Assembly (NCBI RefSeq): GCF_001879205.1
Contig: NZ_MLFK01000010.1
Span: forward strand, 186,001-250,000
DNA length: 64,000 nucleotides
From: Flavobacterium johnsoniae
GTDB lineage: Bacteria > Bacteroidota > Bacteroidia > Flavobacteriales > Flavobacteriaceae
Reading direction: 5' to 3'
The notes under the pieces are model-generated. The model saw nothing but the letters and a program-made list of their open reading frames with translations. It did no database searches and was not told the origin of the DNA. The translations under genes and the position numbers were made by a program. Shown here in pieces: positions 37,017 to 46,678 of the stretch (its first letter is position 1; each line of letters opens with the position of its first letter).

Positions 37017-38596
37017 TTAATTCCCATTAAAAACCAAATACAAAATCAAAATCGTCAACCCCAACAACCCAAACAAAAGCTTCACCTTTTTACTAGTTTT
37101 AGGAATATCCGTTTCATCTGAAAAATTAACTTCGGGATTTTTATCGGTTAAAGAAATTATAACTGCAGCAACTAAAAGCACTGCAAAAATGTAAAACGAA
37201 ATCAATAAAAAGTGAGGCCAGGCGGGATATTTATCGGCAGGGAAAATCCATAAGTATAAAACCCCAACAAATAAACTAAACGCAGAACCCCAAGATAATG
37301 TCGCATTTACAGCTTTTTTCGTAGTGCGTTTCCAGAAAACACTCAGCAAAAACACAACCGATAAAGATGGCGCCAAAAAGCCCAAAACCGCCTGAAAAAT
37401 ATTGAATAAATTTTGTCCTTTGATATTGTCAATTGCAACGGCAATCAGAATCGCAAAAACACAACCAGCAGCAATCGTTAAACGTCCAATTTTAATTTGA
37501 TCTTTGATAGTTGCCGTCGGGTTGATTTTTTTCACGTAAATGTCATTGGTAAAAACGGTGCTCAAAGCGTTTAGAGAAGAACCAATTGTTCCTACCAAAA
37601 CCGCAATCATCACGCAGATTACCAAACCATTCATGCCGCTTGGGAAAAGATTTGTAACCATTGTCATATAAGCCAAATCGGAATTGCTTCCTAATTCTGG
37701 ATATAAAGCATAGCACAAAATTCCGGGAAGAATAAACAACGGCAAAGCCATAACTTTTAACCAGCCAATAAAGTTTACACCCAATTGTCCCTGCTCTAGA
37801 TTTTTAGCTCCCAAAACACTCTGTACCATCGATTGATCGTACAGAAAAAAGCAACTGCAGCAACAGGATATCCTAATAAAATAGCCGGCCACGGATAATG
37901 CGCATCATCTGAAGGTCGGATTAAATTCCAAAAATTAGAAGGTGTTTTGTCAATTAAAACATCGATTCCTCCCAGTTTTTGCAAACCTAAAAACGAAAGC
38001 GTAAGCGAAACTACAATAAGTAGAATCATCTGAAAAACATTGACTTTAGCAATCGCTTTTAATCCTCCGGCAAACGTAAATATTCCAGAAAAAATCACCA
38101 ATACCGTAACACTCTGCCACATCGGAATTCCTAAAATCTGACGCACTAAAACGCCTCCGCTGAACAATCCTAAAGACAGCCAGCTTACTAATATTTTTAC
38201 TAAAGCGTACCACGCTAGAATATTCTGCGTACTGTCGCCGTAGCGTTTCCCCATATATTCGGGCATAGTGCTCACTTTACTCGCAATATATCGCGGCGCA
38301 AAAAACATCGCCAAAAGCAGTAAAAACACAAAGGCGTACCACTCAAAGTTTCCCGCAACAATTCCCGTAGCGTAACCAATACTCGCAAAAGCCAATAAGG
38401 ACGAAGGTCCAACATTGGTTCCCCACATATTAAATCCGATGCTGTACCAGTTTAATGAATTGGATGCCAGAAAAAGCGTTTCGTTTTTCTTGCTCTGCTT
38501 CACACTCACCACATAACCAATGACTAATAAAGTCACCAAATAAACGGCTACAATTATAAAATCGAGCGTCGTTAATTTATCGTAGATGCTGTTCAT
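37017..38596 (-). pseudogene. Sodium:solute symporter (SSS family), disrupted by a frameshift
   Basis: Two overlapping frames encode one sodium/sugar symporter of the SSS family. The N-terminal part (37796-38596, from MNSIYDKLTTLDF) contains TM helices 1 to about 7 and reaches VAAVAFFCT. The C-terminal part (37017-37892) resumes with DQSMVQSVLGAKN and the remaining helices. Intact homologues read ..FCTDQSMVQ.., so one base is missing at about 37838-37850, next to a run of six A (T on the coding strand). This may be a real mutation or a homopolymer sequencing error. The start overlaps the stop of the upstream dehydrogenase by 4 bases (ATGA), so they are co-transcribed. The likely cargo is a uronate or rhamnose-type product of the neighbouring pectinase. 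Confidence 0.85.
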
Positions 38597-39657
38597 AGTC
38601 CGTATTCGTTAAGAATATCGGCAATTTTAACCGGCATTCCAGTTTGCAGTGATTTGTCCATTGCCTGCAATAAAGCCACCGTTCCAATTCCTTCTTCCAT
38701 GTTTGGATAAGCTTCAAAACCCTGCTCGATGCTGTCGACAAAATATTCTAAGTAATTCTGATATTCACCGCCGTGATGGCTTTGTCCTTCAAAACGGAAA
38801 TAATATTTTATTGTGCTGTCGCCCCAGGTAATTACTTTTTCTTCGCCCGTTTTGTCTGTAACCGCATAACGCAATTCGTGATAATCGGCCTGACTTGCTC
38901 CTTCTGTTGCTCTTAAAATCGTACTCATTCCGCTGTCGCGTTGCGCTGGCTGAGTTGGCGAAGTATACACACCACTTACACGGGCAATTCTTCCATCGGT
39001 TGCTTTAAAGATAAAGTGCATCGTATCTTCATTTTTCAATCCTGCTGATTGTCCGTTACTGCTGATCATTCCGTAACCCATTACTTCCTGAATGTTTGGC
39101 AGATACCATCTGATGAAATCTACAGGATGGCTCAAACCTCCGTACAGCCATTTAAATGATTGCAAAAGCGACCATTCTTTCTTTAAAAACCATCTGTGAT
39201 CGGCGTGATATTGGGCTTCGATTGTAATTAAATCGCCAATTAAACCCGCTTCATAATCGGCTCTTTGTCTTTTGGCTGGTTCGAAGAAACGGGAACTTTG
39301 ACCAATGAAAACTTTTTTTCCAGTCGATTTGCTTAATTCTAACAATTCTTTAGCATCCGAAAGATCATCGATAAAAGGTTTAGTACAAACCACATGTTTT
39401 CCATGCAACAAAGCTTGTTTTACGTGCTGCGCATGCAAATGATCCGGCGTGTAAATCGCAATTATATCAATTGAAGCATCGTTTAATAAATCTTCGTAAT
39501 TGGTGGTGTACGAATGAAAATCGAATTCTTTTGCGCGCTGTTTGCACAAGTCTTCGTTTCTGTCGCATATTTTTACAAGCTCTAATTTTGAACTTTCTAT
39601 AGCGGCCGACATGGTGCTTCGTCCTTCTCCAAGTCCTAGAATGGCTATTTTTAGCAT
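38593..39657 (-). CDS. Gfo/Idh/MocA-family sugar oxidoreductase
   Basis: A 354-residue cytoplasmic NAD(P)-dependent dehydrogenase. The Rossmann nucleotide-binding motif ILGLGEGRS is at residues 5-13. The catalytic lysine motif is the variant CTKPF (EKP in most members, about residue 97). The substrate domain has HADHRWFLKKEW and GGLSHPVDFIRWYLP. The gene overlaps the symporter start (ATGA) and follows the beta-helix gene on the same strand, so the three probably act together. The sugar or sugar acid it oxidises is unknown; a product released by the beta-helix enzyme is a reasonable guess. Confidence 0.85.
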   Translation of the reverse strand: MLKIAILGLGEGRSTMSAAIESSKLELVKICDRNEDLCKQRAKEFDFHSYTTNYEDLLNDASIDIIAIYTPDHLHAQHVKQALLHGKHVVCTKPFIDDLSDAKELLELSKSTGKKVFIGQSSRFFEPAKRQRADYEAGLIGDLITIEAQYHADHRWFLKKEWSLLQSFKWLYGGLSHPVDFIRWYLPNIQEVMGYGMISSNGQSAGLKNEDTMHFIFKATDGRIARVSGVYTSPTQPAQRDSGMSTILRATEGASQADYHELRYAVTDKTGEEKVITWGDSTIKYYFRFEGQSHHGGEYQNYLEYFVDSIEQGFEAYPNMEEGIGTVALLQAMDKSLQTGMPVKIADILNEYGL

Positions 39658-39814
39658 GGGGTGTGGTTATTTTAGATTATTGATTTTAGATTTTAGATTA
39701 TTTCCGAAATCTTCTTTGAGATTAGTTTTGTTTTTTTCACGCAGATTAGGCAGATCGAGCAGATTTTCTTTATTCTTGATTCTATAATAAATTCTTTCTA
39801 CTTGGCTCTTCCTT

Positions 39815-42328
39815 CTATTTTTTCTCCTCTACACTCACCTTGTTCAAGAAAATCCAGGTTTCATCCGGTTTTGCGCCTTCAATTCCCGATTGGTATTTCT
39901 TCATTAAAGCGTTCCATTCGTCTACGCGCGGATTATTTTGAGTTGTTTTCGGATTTAGTTTGTCCATATTTTCACCCTTCGGAATACTGATTACCAAGAT
40001 CAATTGCCTGTCTTTTTTGAAAACCTGTAACTGCTGGAAATCGGCGTTGCAAAAACCTTTTGCTACTTCCGGCCATTTTTCAAATTGGGTTTTGTGATAA
40101 TCCACATATTCTTTCTGCCCTTTTTCATCAGCAGGAAGATTGGCTGTTAAAACAACATTTTCCCAATCCGATGCCGGTTTCGAATCTTTACATCTTTCAA
40201 AGTTTTGAAAATCGTAAACCATATCGTCATAGATTTTAATTTCTAAAGAAGGAAAAGCACCTGCCAGTTTACGCTTCGTTCTTTCCGGCTGATTCATTTT
40301 TCCGTAAATCACCAAATGATTTTTCCATTGGTACAATTCCTGACCTACGATTCTAAAACCAACCAAAGTCGATTTGATTTTTTCGATGTCAAAATCGTTT
40401 CCTATCAATTCGATTGCATACGGTTTTGGCATTTCCTGCAATCCCCATTTTTCATCGATTACAACTTCTTTTTCTAAATCTTTATAAGGCGCTCTAATTC
40501 CGGCTGCCTCTTTAATTTTTGTACTCACATACGGATCGTTATGTTCCCAGATATTTCCTTTTGGACCGTTATGGTTTTTTAGGATTTTCTTTTCGGCAAT
40601 CCAGTTATTTTTAATCGTAAAACCTTCAGAACCTTCATCAGTATACAAATACAGCCATAAAAACGGATCGTGTGCATACGGACTGTTGTACACTTTGTCG
40701 ATATAATTTTCTTCGATTCGGCTGTTGGGTTGTGCCGAAAGTGTATAAATTCCTGCTACATCATGCAAATGTTTGGCATAATGATGAATTTTGTTTCCTA
40801 AAATTTTGTTGTTCTGCATCACGTTTGGCGTATGCGTCCATCCCCAGCCCATCGCCATTCCGGAATACGATACGTCTGAAATTTCGTTGTGCTCAATGGT
40901 AATATTGCGAACAAAACCAGCGCTGATTCCTAAAGTTCCCCAATCTTCATTGGTTACGTTTGTGATTAAATTATCGGCAATCACTTCATCAGAACACATT
41001 TCTCTTTCGTCTTTTATAATTAAAGGCAAATGCGCTTCAAAAGCTTCTTCAGAAAAAATGCCGACATTGATGGCACTTCCGCCTATATCCTTAAATAAAT
41101 TTCCTTTTACAGTATTGTGATTCGTTCCTTTATTTAAATCCAAACCAGTCGAAGCCAAATGCTCAAAACGGCAGGATTCAAACTGAATATTATTGGCATA
41201 ATTAACTTCAACCGCCGCACGAGGTCTTCCTACCCACGCCTGATTTTCTAAATTGGCCTGATTTGGCGTTCCCGGCTGTTTCAATTTATAGGCATCCAAC
41301 AAATACAAACCAGATTGCAACGGCACATGACCTTGTTCTGAAGGACGCAGCCAATTGCTGTATTGAAATGAAATTCCTTTAAATCTAAAATGACTTACAG
41401 GCGAATCAATTGTTCCTTTTACTTCAACCAGATTTTCTAAAACCGGAACGGTAATTTTTGCCGAATTGATCTCTTCGCCCTGACGCGGAATATAATAGAT
41501 TTTGGCATTTTTCTTGTCCAAAAACCATTCTCCAGGTTCGTTCAGCATTGAGATTCCGTTATTTAAATAGAAAGCAGAATTTCCGTTGTTTTTAGAAATC
41601 CACGGTGCCGGCCACGGGTGTTCGCTTTGAATACGGCTTTCAGGCTCTTCAAACGAAAGTCTGGCGCTGTCTTTCTGCACTTCAATATTTTTGATTCGGA
41701 GATTGGCAATTGACCACCATTGTACGATAAACATTTCTATTCCCGGCTCAAACTTTATCGATTTGTCTTTAAACGGAATCCAGCAGGTTTGCGACTGATG
41801 ATCCCAGGATAAAATTCGGTCCATTGCATTTCCGGCAGTGCTTTTGGCTCTCACGGCTTTTTTTCCGTTGACCCACAATTGTCTATAATTGATAATTGAA
41901 CCGGCTTTTTGAGGCGCATCGGCCACCCAGAATGTGCCTTTTTTACCATTTAAAACAGTAGTTTTTTTCCAGTTTTTAATTTCGATTCCCCCGCTAATAA
42001 TTGGCTTTGCATTTACATCGGCTTCAATTGTTGTTGGACTTTCAGGCGTTCCAGAATCTTCTGGTCTTACAAACAAAGGTTCGTTTAAATAATACGTGCC
42101 GTTCATTACTATAATTCGGATTCCGTCTTTTATAGATGGATCTTTTAATCGGCGCAGTTCTCTGGCTTTTCGCATTGCCATGTGAACCGTTGCCAGCGGA
42201 TTTGATTTTGTTCCGATGTTGGAATCATTTCCCGACGGTGACACCCAGATTTCAGCGGCATTCGCCGAAAAAAAGGTGAAAACCATTAAAAAAACGATCA
42301 GTAATTTGTTGAAAGAAATTAAACGCAT
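39815..42328 (-). CDS. Secreted GH141-like beta-helix protein fused to a rhamnose-mutarotase-like domain
   Basis: An 837-residue protein. The signal peptide (ends FFSANA) is followed by the opening IWVSPSGNDSNIGTKSNPLATV and a NGTYYLNEPLFVRPEDSGTPESP block, as seen in GH141-type parallel beta-helix glycosidases. The helix runs to about residue 640. The remaining part is unusual. From about 725 the segment KEYVDYHKTQFEKWPEVAKG resembles the YxxxH...WPE signature of L-rhamnose mutarotase (RhaM, DUF718), ending with DETWIFLNKV. A mutarotase would interconvert anomers of the sugar released by the helix. GH141 and the mutarotase are judged from motifs only. It lies upstream of the dehydrogenase-symporter pair on the minus strand. 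Confidence 0.75.
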   Translation of the reverse strand: MRLISFNKLLIVFLMVFTFFSANAAEIWVSPSGNDSNIGTKSNPLATVHMAMRKARELRRLKDPSIKDGIRIIVMNGTYYLNEPLFVRPEDSGTPESPTTIEADVNAKPIISGGIEIKNWKKTTVLNGKKGTFWVADAPQKAGSIINYRQLWVNGKKAVRAKSTAGNAMDRILSWDHQSQTCWIPFKDKSIKFEPGIEMFIVQWWSIANLRIKNIEVQKDSARLSFEEPESRIQSEHPWPAPWISKNNGNSAFYLNNGISMLNEPGEWFLDKKNAKIYYIPRQGEEINSAKITVPVLENLVEVKGTIDSPVSHFRFKGISFQYSNWLRPSEQGHVPLQSGLYLLDAYKLKQPGTPNQANLENQAWVGRPRAAVEVNYANNIQFESCRFEHLASTGLDLNKGTNHNTVKGNLFKDIGGSAINVGIFSEEAFEAHLPLIIKDEREMCSDEVIADNLITNVTNEDWGTLGISAGFVRNITIEHNEISDVSYSGMAMGWGWTHTPNVMQNNKILGNKIHHYAKHLHDVAGIYTLSAQPNSRIEENYIDKVYNSPYAHDPFLWLYLYTDEGSEGFTIKNNWIAEKKILKNHNGPKGNIWEHNDPYVSTKIKEAAGIRAPYKDLEKEVVIDEKWGLQEMPKPYAIELIGNDFDIEKIKSTLVGFRIVGQELYQWKNHLVIYGKMNQPERTKRKLAGAFPSLEIKIYDDMVYDFQNFERCKDSKPASDWENVVLTANLPADEKGQKEYVDYHKTQFEKWPEVAKGFCNADFQQLQVFKKDRQLILVISIPKGENMDKLNPKTTQNNPRVDEWNALMKKYQSGIEGAKPDETWIFLNKVSVEEKK

Positions 42329-42771
42329 TATTTATAGTATTGATTTTTTTCTTAGGATAAAATTATCAGGCATTAATTTAAAGCAGTAATAATTTTACAA
42401 ATAAATGTATTTTTAACACTTTTACCAAATAATTGGGACAATTTAAAAGAATATAAAATGACAGGCATCCTGTACCCTCCTGTAAATCTGGGAAAACCGT
42501 CCCATTTACTCGTCTTTTATACTTAAAAATCAATTTAAGATTTTAACCCTCTTTCCATCAAAAAAATCAAATTCATAAAAAATCTGTTATAATTAAATCA
42601 AAAACATCGTTTCATAATATTTTTTTAATAGATTTGTGTAATCGATTACATTATTAGATTATAAGTTTTATAAGAATATTTTTATTCATCAAATAAAAAA
42701 AACTAAAATAAATAATCGACTCATCATCAAAAATAGCGTAAAAGTAAATTACAAACCATAATACGATACTA
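42329..42771. other. Divergent promoter region between beta-helix and GH28 genes
   Basis: A 443-base AT-rich gap with no gene. It contains the promoter/operator annotated at 42629-42650 for the plus-strand operon. No clear TAnnTTTG box was found for the minus-strand beta-helix gene. The left half has the self-complementary stretch GGGACAATTT / GTCCCATTTACT. Confidence 0.6.
42629..42650 (+). promoter_or_regulatory. -7 box with abutting palindromic operator, GH28-PL10 operon
   Basis: TAGATTTG (42629-42636) matches the Bacteroidota -7 consensus and is followed without a gap by the perfect 14-base palindrome TGTAATCGATTACA (42637-42650). A central CG in such a palindrome is usual for LacI-family operators. 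A near copy (12 of 14) overlaps a -7 box at 50758-50775. A protein bound here would block the start site. The -33 element is weak. Confidence 0.6.
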
Positions 42772-44454
42772 ATGAAAACTAAACCGACTAACCTTTTCTG
42801 CGCAGTTCTGACCGTTATTGCGCTAAGTTTAACCACTCTGAGTTTTGCCCAAAAATCAAATGAGACTTATAAAGACATTGAGTTTAAAATGGCCAAAGTA
42901 AAAGAACCTGTAATTCCAAAAAACAGCGTGAACTTAAAAGATTTTGGTGCAGTTAATGGTGGTTATGTTTTAAATAGTAAGGCTTTCGCCGATGCGATCG
43001 ACGCGCTGTCAAAAAAAGGAGGAGGGAAATTGATTATCCCGCCGGGAATCTGGCTTACGGGTCCGATTATCTTAAAAAGCAACATCGAATTACATGCCGA
43101 AAGAGGCGCTCTGATAAAATTTTCTACAGACAAATCGCTGTATCCTATTATCGAAACTAATTTTGAAGGACTAAACACCTGGCGCTGCATCTCTCCTATT
43201 TACGGTAAAAATTTGGAGAATATCGCTTTTACCGGAAGCGGTGTTTGGGATGGTTCAGGCGAAGTTTGGAGACAGGTTAAAAAAAGTAAACTAACTGAAA
43301 GCCAATGGAAAGAAGTTCTTTCAAGAGGCGGTGTTTTAAACAAAGACAAAACGAGCTGGTATCCATCTGAAACTTTTATGAATGCCTCTAAAGGCGCGGA
43401 CCAAAATGTTCGTCCGGATTTAAAAACAAAAGAAGAATTTGAAAAAATACACGATTTTCTTCGTCCCGTAATGGTAAGTATTCAAAACAGTAAAAGAGTA
43501 TTGTTTGACGGTCCTGTTTTTCAAAATTCACCAGCCTGGAACATTCACCCGTTTATGGTTGAAGACTTGATTGTGAGAAACGTAACGGTTCGAAACCCCT
43601 GGTATTCTCAAAACGGTGACGGTCTTGATGTAGAGTGCTGTAAAAATGTTTTGATCGAAAATTCAAGTTTTGATGTTGGAGATGACGCAATTTGCATTAA
43701 ATCAGGAAAAGACAAAGACGGACGCGAAAGAGGTGTTCCGTGCGAGAATATTATCGTAAGAAACAATATCGTATATCACGGTCACGGCGGAGTAACCGTG
43801 GGAAGTGAAATGTCCGGCGGTGTAAAAAACCTTCATGTATCCAATTGTACTTTTATGGGGACGGATGTTGGACTGCGTTTTAAAAGTGCACGCGGAAGAG
43901 GCGGTGTTGTAGAAAATATCTTTATTTCAGATGTTTTTATGACCGATATTCCATCTCAGGCTATTTCGTTTAACTTGTATTATGGTGGAAAATCGATCGC
44001 AGAAACTTTGGAAGAAGGCGGAGACAAAATCGTAAATAAAGCTATGCCGGTAACGGTTGAAACGCCTCAGTTTAAAAATATTTCAATAAAAAATATCACG
44101 ATTAAAGGGGCACAGCAGGCGGTATTTTTACAAGGTCTTCCTGAAATGAATCTGGAAAATATCGAAATCTCTAATTTAACAGCTACGGCGCAAAAAGGTT
44201 TTTCGATTATTGATGCAAAAGGAATCAAAATTACAAATGCAAAATTAGACATCGAAAACAGTAACATCTTTGAGGTTTATAATGTAAAAAATATGTCATT
44301 AAAAAATGTAGAGTTTAATTCAACTTCGCCTAAAGCAGTAAATATAAATGGTGAAGGAAACAGTAATATCGAATTGGTTTCTTCTAAAAATTTAGATTTC
44401 TCAAAAACAACTACACTTGGAAATGATGTTCCAAAAGGAGCTGTAAAATTTTAA
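42772..44454 (+). CDS. GH28 polygalacturonase
   Basis: A 560-residue secreted hydrolase of homogalacturonan or rhamnogalacturonan. The signal peptide ends LSFAQ, and a KDFGAV start-of-helix motif lies near residue 55. The parallel beta-helix holds the four GH28 signatures: NGDGLD (about 282), GDDAI (about 305), GHGG (about 338) and RFKSARGRGG (about 368). The long spacer before the catalytic motifs is common in Bacteroidota exo-acting members. It is first in a two-gene operon with PL10 (12-base gap) behind a promoter with an operator-like palindrome, and is therefore probably repressed in the absence of a pectin-derived inducer. Confidence 0.95.
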   Translation: MKTKPTNLFCAVLTVIALSLTTLSFAQKSNETYKDIEFKMAKVKEPVIPKNSVNLKDFGAVNGGYVLNSKAFADAIDALSKKGGGKLIIPPGIWLTGPIILKSNIELHAERGALIKFSTDKSLYPIIETNFEGLNTWRCISPIYGKNLENIAFTGSGVWDGSGEVWRQVKKSKLTESQWKEVLSRGGVLNKDKTSWYPSETFMNASKGADQNVRPDLKTKEEFEKIHDFLRPVMVSIQNSKRVLFDGPVFQNSPAWNIHPFMVEDLIVRNVTVRNPWYSQNGDGLDVECCKNVLIENSSFDVGDDAICIKSGKDKDGRERGVPCENIIVRNNIVYHGHGGVTVGSEMSGGVKNLHVSNCTFMGTDVGLRFKSARGRGGVVENIFISDVFMTDIPSQAISFNLYYGGKSIAETLEEGGDKIVNKAMPVTVETPQFKNISIKNITIKGAQQAVFLQGLPEMNLENIEISNLTATAQKGFSIIDAKGIKITNAKLDIENSNIFEVYNVKNMSLKNVEFNSTSPKAVNINGEGNSNIELVSSKNLDFSKTTTLGNDVPKGAVKF

Positions 44455-44466
44455 TCACAATTTCAA

Positions 44467-45654
44467 ATGAAATTTATAAACAGTTCAAAAGCAGTTGTTT
44501 TCGGCCTATGTGTTTTCTCGTTTTTACATTCGAATGCACAGACTAGTAAAGAGGAGAAAAATACCATCAGTACCAAACCTTTTACAGACGGCACGAATCA
44601 TTGGTACCACATAAAAGACAAAACCAATATTGTAAATCCGGTCGAGAATCAGCCTCAATATGCTGAAACAGATTATGCTAAAATCGCTGATAATATTTTA
44701 CTTTTTCAGCGTAATAATGGCGGATGGCCAAAGAATTACGATATGAAGGCTATTTTAACGCCAAAGCAGATTGATACGGTTATAAAAACCAAACCGATTC
44801 TGCACACTACTTTTGACAACGAAACGACTTATACGCACGTCAATTATCTGGCTCAGGTTTATACGCTGACTAAAGAGGAAAAATACAAAAACGGCGCCTT
44901 AAAAGGAATTGATTTTATTTTGGAAGCGCAATACAGCAACGGAGGCTGGCCTCAATACTTTCCTTTGGAAAAAGGGTACAGCCGCCATATTACCTTTAAT
45001 GACGGAGCTTATATGGGCATCATGAATCTGCTGAAAAAGATTGTAATCAACGATCCTGATTTTACTTTTATAGACACAAAAACCAGAAAAAAGGTAACAG
45101 AATCCTACGAAAAAGGATTAGACTGTATTTTAAAAATGCAGATTACTGATAATGGAAAACTTACAGCCTGGTGCCAACAGCACGATGAAATCACGCTTTT
45201 ACCGGCTTGGGCGCGCAAATTTGAACCGCCAAGCATCTGCAATGCCGAAAGTGTTGATGTTGTCTTGTTTTTAATGGCGATCGACAAACCGAATGAAAAG
45301 ATCATTAAATCCGTGCAAAGTGCGGTAAAATGGTTTAACGATTCTAAAATCTACAACACCAGGGTCGAAAGTTTTAAAGCTCCGGAAATGGATTCAAAAT
45401 ACAAGAAAATAACAAACGATGTGCGCGTCGTAACTGATTCTACAGCGCCGCCAATCTGGACGCGTTATTACGAATTAGGAACGCATAAACCATTATTTTC
45501 TGATCGAAACAGTGAACTTTTATATTCACTTGCCGAAGTGAGCCGGGAACGCAGAAGCGGTTATGCCTGGTACACCGATAAACCGGAAAAAGTTTTGAAA
45601 AAATACCCAGCCTGGCAAAAGAAATGGGATTCTGGTAATGATGTTTTGAAATAA
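44467..45654 (+). CDS. PL10-family pectate lyase
   Basis: A 395-residue secreted lyase with an (alpha/alpha)3-toroid fold unlike the PL1 enzymes. The signal peptide ends SNAQT. Family motifs include QRNNGGWPKNYDM, TFDNETTYTHVNYLAQVY, SNGGWPQYFPLEKGYSRHITFNDGAY, WCQQHDEITLLPAWARKFEPPSI (catalytic/substrate-binding Arg region) and RSGYAWYTDKPEKVL. It completes the operon with GH28, and a strong bidirectional terminator follows. It acts on polygalacturonate, producing unsaturated oligogalacturonides. Confidence 0.93.
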   Translation: MKFINSSKAVVFGLCVFSFLHSNAQTSKEEKNTISTKPFTDGTNHWYHIKDKTNIVNPVENQPQYAETDYAKIADNILLFQRNNGGWPKNYDMKAILTPKQIDTVIKTKPILHTTFDNETTYTHVNYLAQVYTLTKEEKYKNGALKGIDFILEAQYSNGGWPQYFPLEKGYSRHITFNDGAYMGIMNLLKKIVINDPDFTFIDTKTRKKVTESYEKGLDCILKMQITDNGKLTAWCQQHDEITLLPAWARKFEPPSICNAESVDVVLFLMAIDKPNEKIIKSVQSAVKWFNDSKIYNTRVESFKAPEMDSKYKKITNDVRVVTDSTAPPIWTRYYELGTHKPLFSDRNSELLYSLAEVSRERRSGYAWYTDKPEKVLKKYPAWQKKWDSGNDVLK

Positions 45655-45785
45655 TAACTACGTTCTGTCATTGTGATTCTCAAAGTGAGTTTTTAAAACA
45701 GTAAAAGACATTCAATATACCTTTGTTTGATAAGTTTGCAGGCAAAATCTTTGTAAAGTTTAAAACTTTCACAAATAGCAAAAAC

Positions 45786-45820
45786 AAAAAAAGCGTGAAT
45801 TATTCCATTCACGCTTTTTT
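45786..45820. terminator. Bidirectional terminator between PL10 and the lactonase
   Basis: The arms AAAAAAAGCGTGAAT (45786-45800) and ATTCACGCTTTTTT (45807-45820) form a hairpin with A and T runs outside it. It lies between convergent genes. A separate word repeat (CTTTGTAAAGTTTAAAACTT) precedes it at about 45750. Confidence 0.85.
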
Positions 45821-45835
45821 ATTTTCTTGATATTT

Positions 45836-46672
45836 CTATTGATCCAGCTTATAAAATGCAATTGCATTTTCATACCAAATCTTATTTTGATCCTCTGTGG
45901 AAAACTTCGAAATGTAATTTTCTAAAGTTTTTACGACTTCGGTATAATCTGACGCAACATTTAGAACCGGCCAGTCAGACCCGTACATTAATTTATCTGC
46001 TGAGAAATTTTCGAAAATCACATCCAAATAGGGCTTTAAATCTGATGGTTTCCAGTTTTTCCAATCGGCTTCTGTTACCATTCCGGAGATTTTACAGCTT
46101 ACGTTTTCATATTTAGCGATTTCTTCGATGCCGTTTTTCCAGGAATCCATATTTCCGGATTTGATATCCGGTTTTGCGATATGATCAATCACAAATTTTT
46201 GGTTTGGAAAATCTTTCACCAAACTTATCGCAGCCGGCAATTGACGATGAAAAATCAAAATATCATAAGTAAAATGAAATGCTTTTAAAGCTGAAATTCC
46301 CTTGCGGAAATCTTCTCTAAACATAAAATCATCGTCCTCGCCCTGAACGACATGACGGAATCCTTTAATAGTTTTATTTGAAGAAAAATGACGTAACCGT
46401 TCTGAAATATTATCTGCACGAAGATCAACCCAGCCAACAATTCCCTTTATGAAGTCATTTTTAGAAGCCAGGTCCACAAGAAAATTAGTTTCTTCTTCAG
46501 ACTGGCTTGCCTGAACTGCTACACAACCTGAAAACTTATTTTCAGTAAGCAGCGGCAGTAAATCTTCCGGCAGAAAATCTCTTTGAATTTTCGACATACT
46601 TTCGTCAATCCAGCTGTCTCTAACGGGATCAAATTTCCAGAAATGCTGATGAGAATCTATGCGCTTACTCAT
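45836..46672 (-). CDS. Amidohydrolase-family sugar lactonase (probable L-fuconolactonase)
   Basis: A 278-residue TIM-barrel hydrolase of the COG3618 amidohydrolase group, opening the aldonolactone made by the upstream dehydrogenase. It has the metal-binding motifs RIDSHQHFW (4-12), VIDHIAKP (about 162-169) and YGSDWPV (about 234-240). It is the last gene of the minus-strand deoxy-sugar operon, six bases after the SDR gene. Family membership is firm. Fuconolactone (rather than rhamnonolactone) is inferred from the other genes of the cluster. Confidence 0.85.
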   Translation of the reverse strand: MSKRIDSHQHFWKFDPVRDSWIDESMSKIQRDFLPEDLLPLLTENKFSGCVAVQASQSEEETNFLVDLASKNDFIKGIVGWVDLRADNISERLRHFSSNKTIKGFRHVVQGEDDDFMFREDFRKGISALKAFHFTYDILIFHRQLPAAISLVKDFPNQKFVIDHIAKPDIKSGNMDSWKNGIEEIAKYENVSCKISGMVTEADWKNWKPSDLKPYLDVIFENFSADKLMYGSDWPVLNVASDYTEVVKTLENYISKFSTEDQNKIWYENAIAFYKLDQ

Positions 46673-46678
46673 TTTGAA

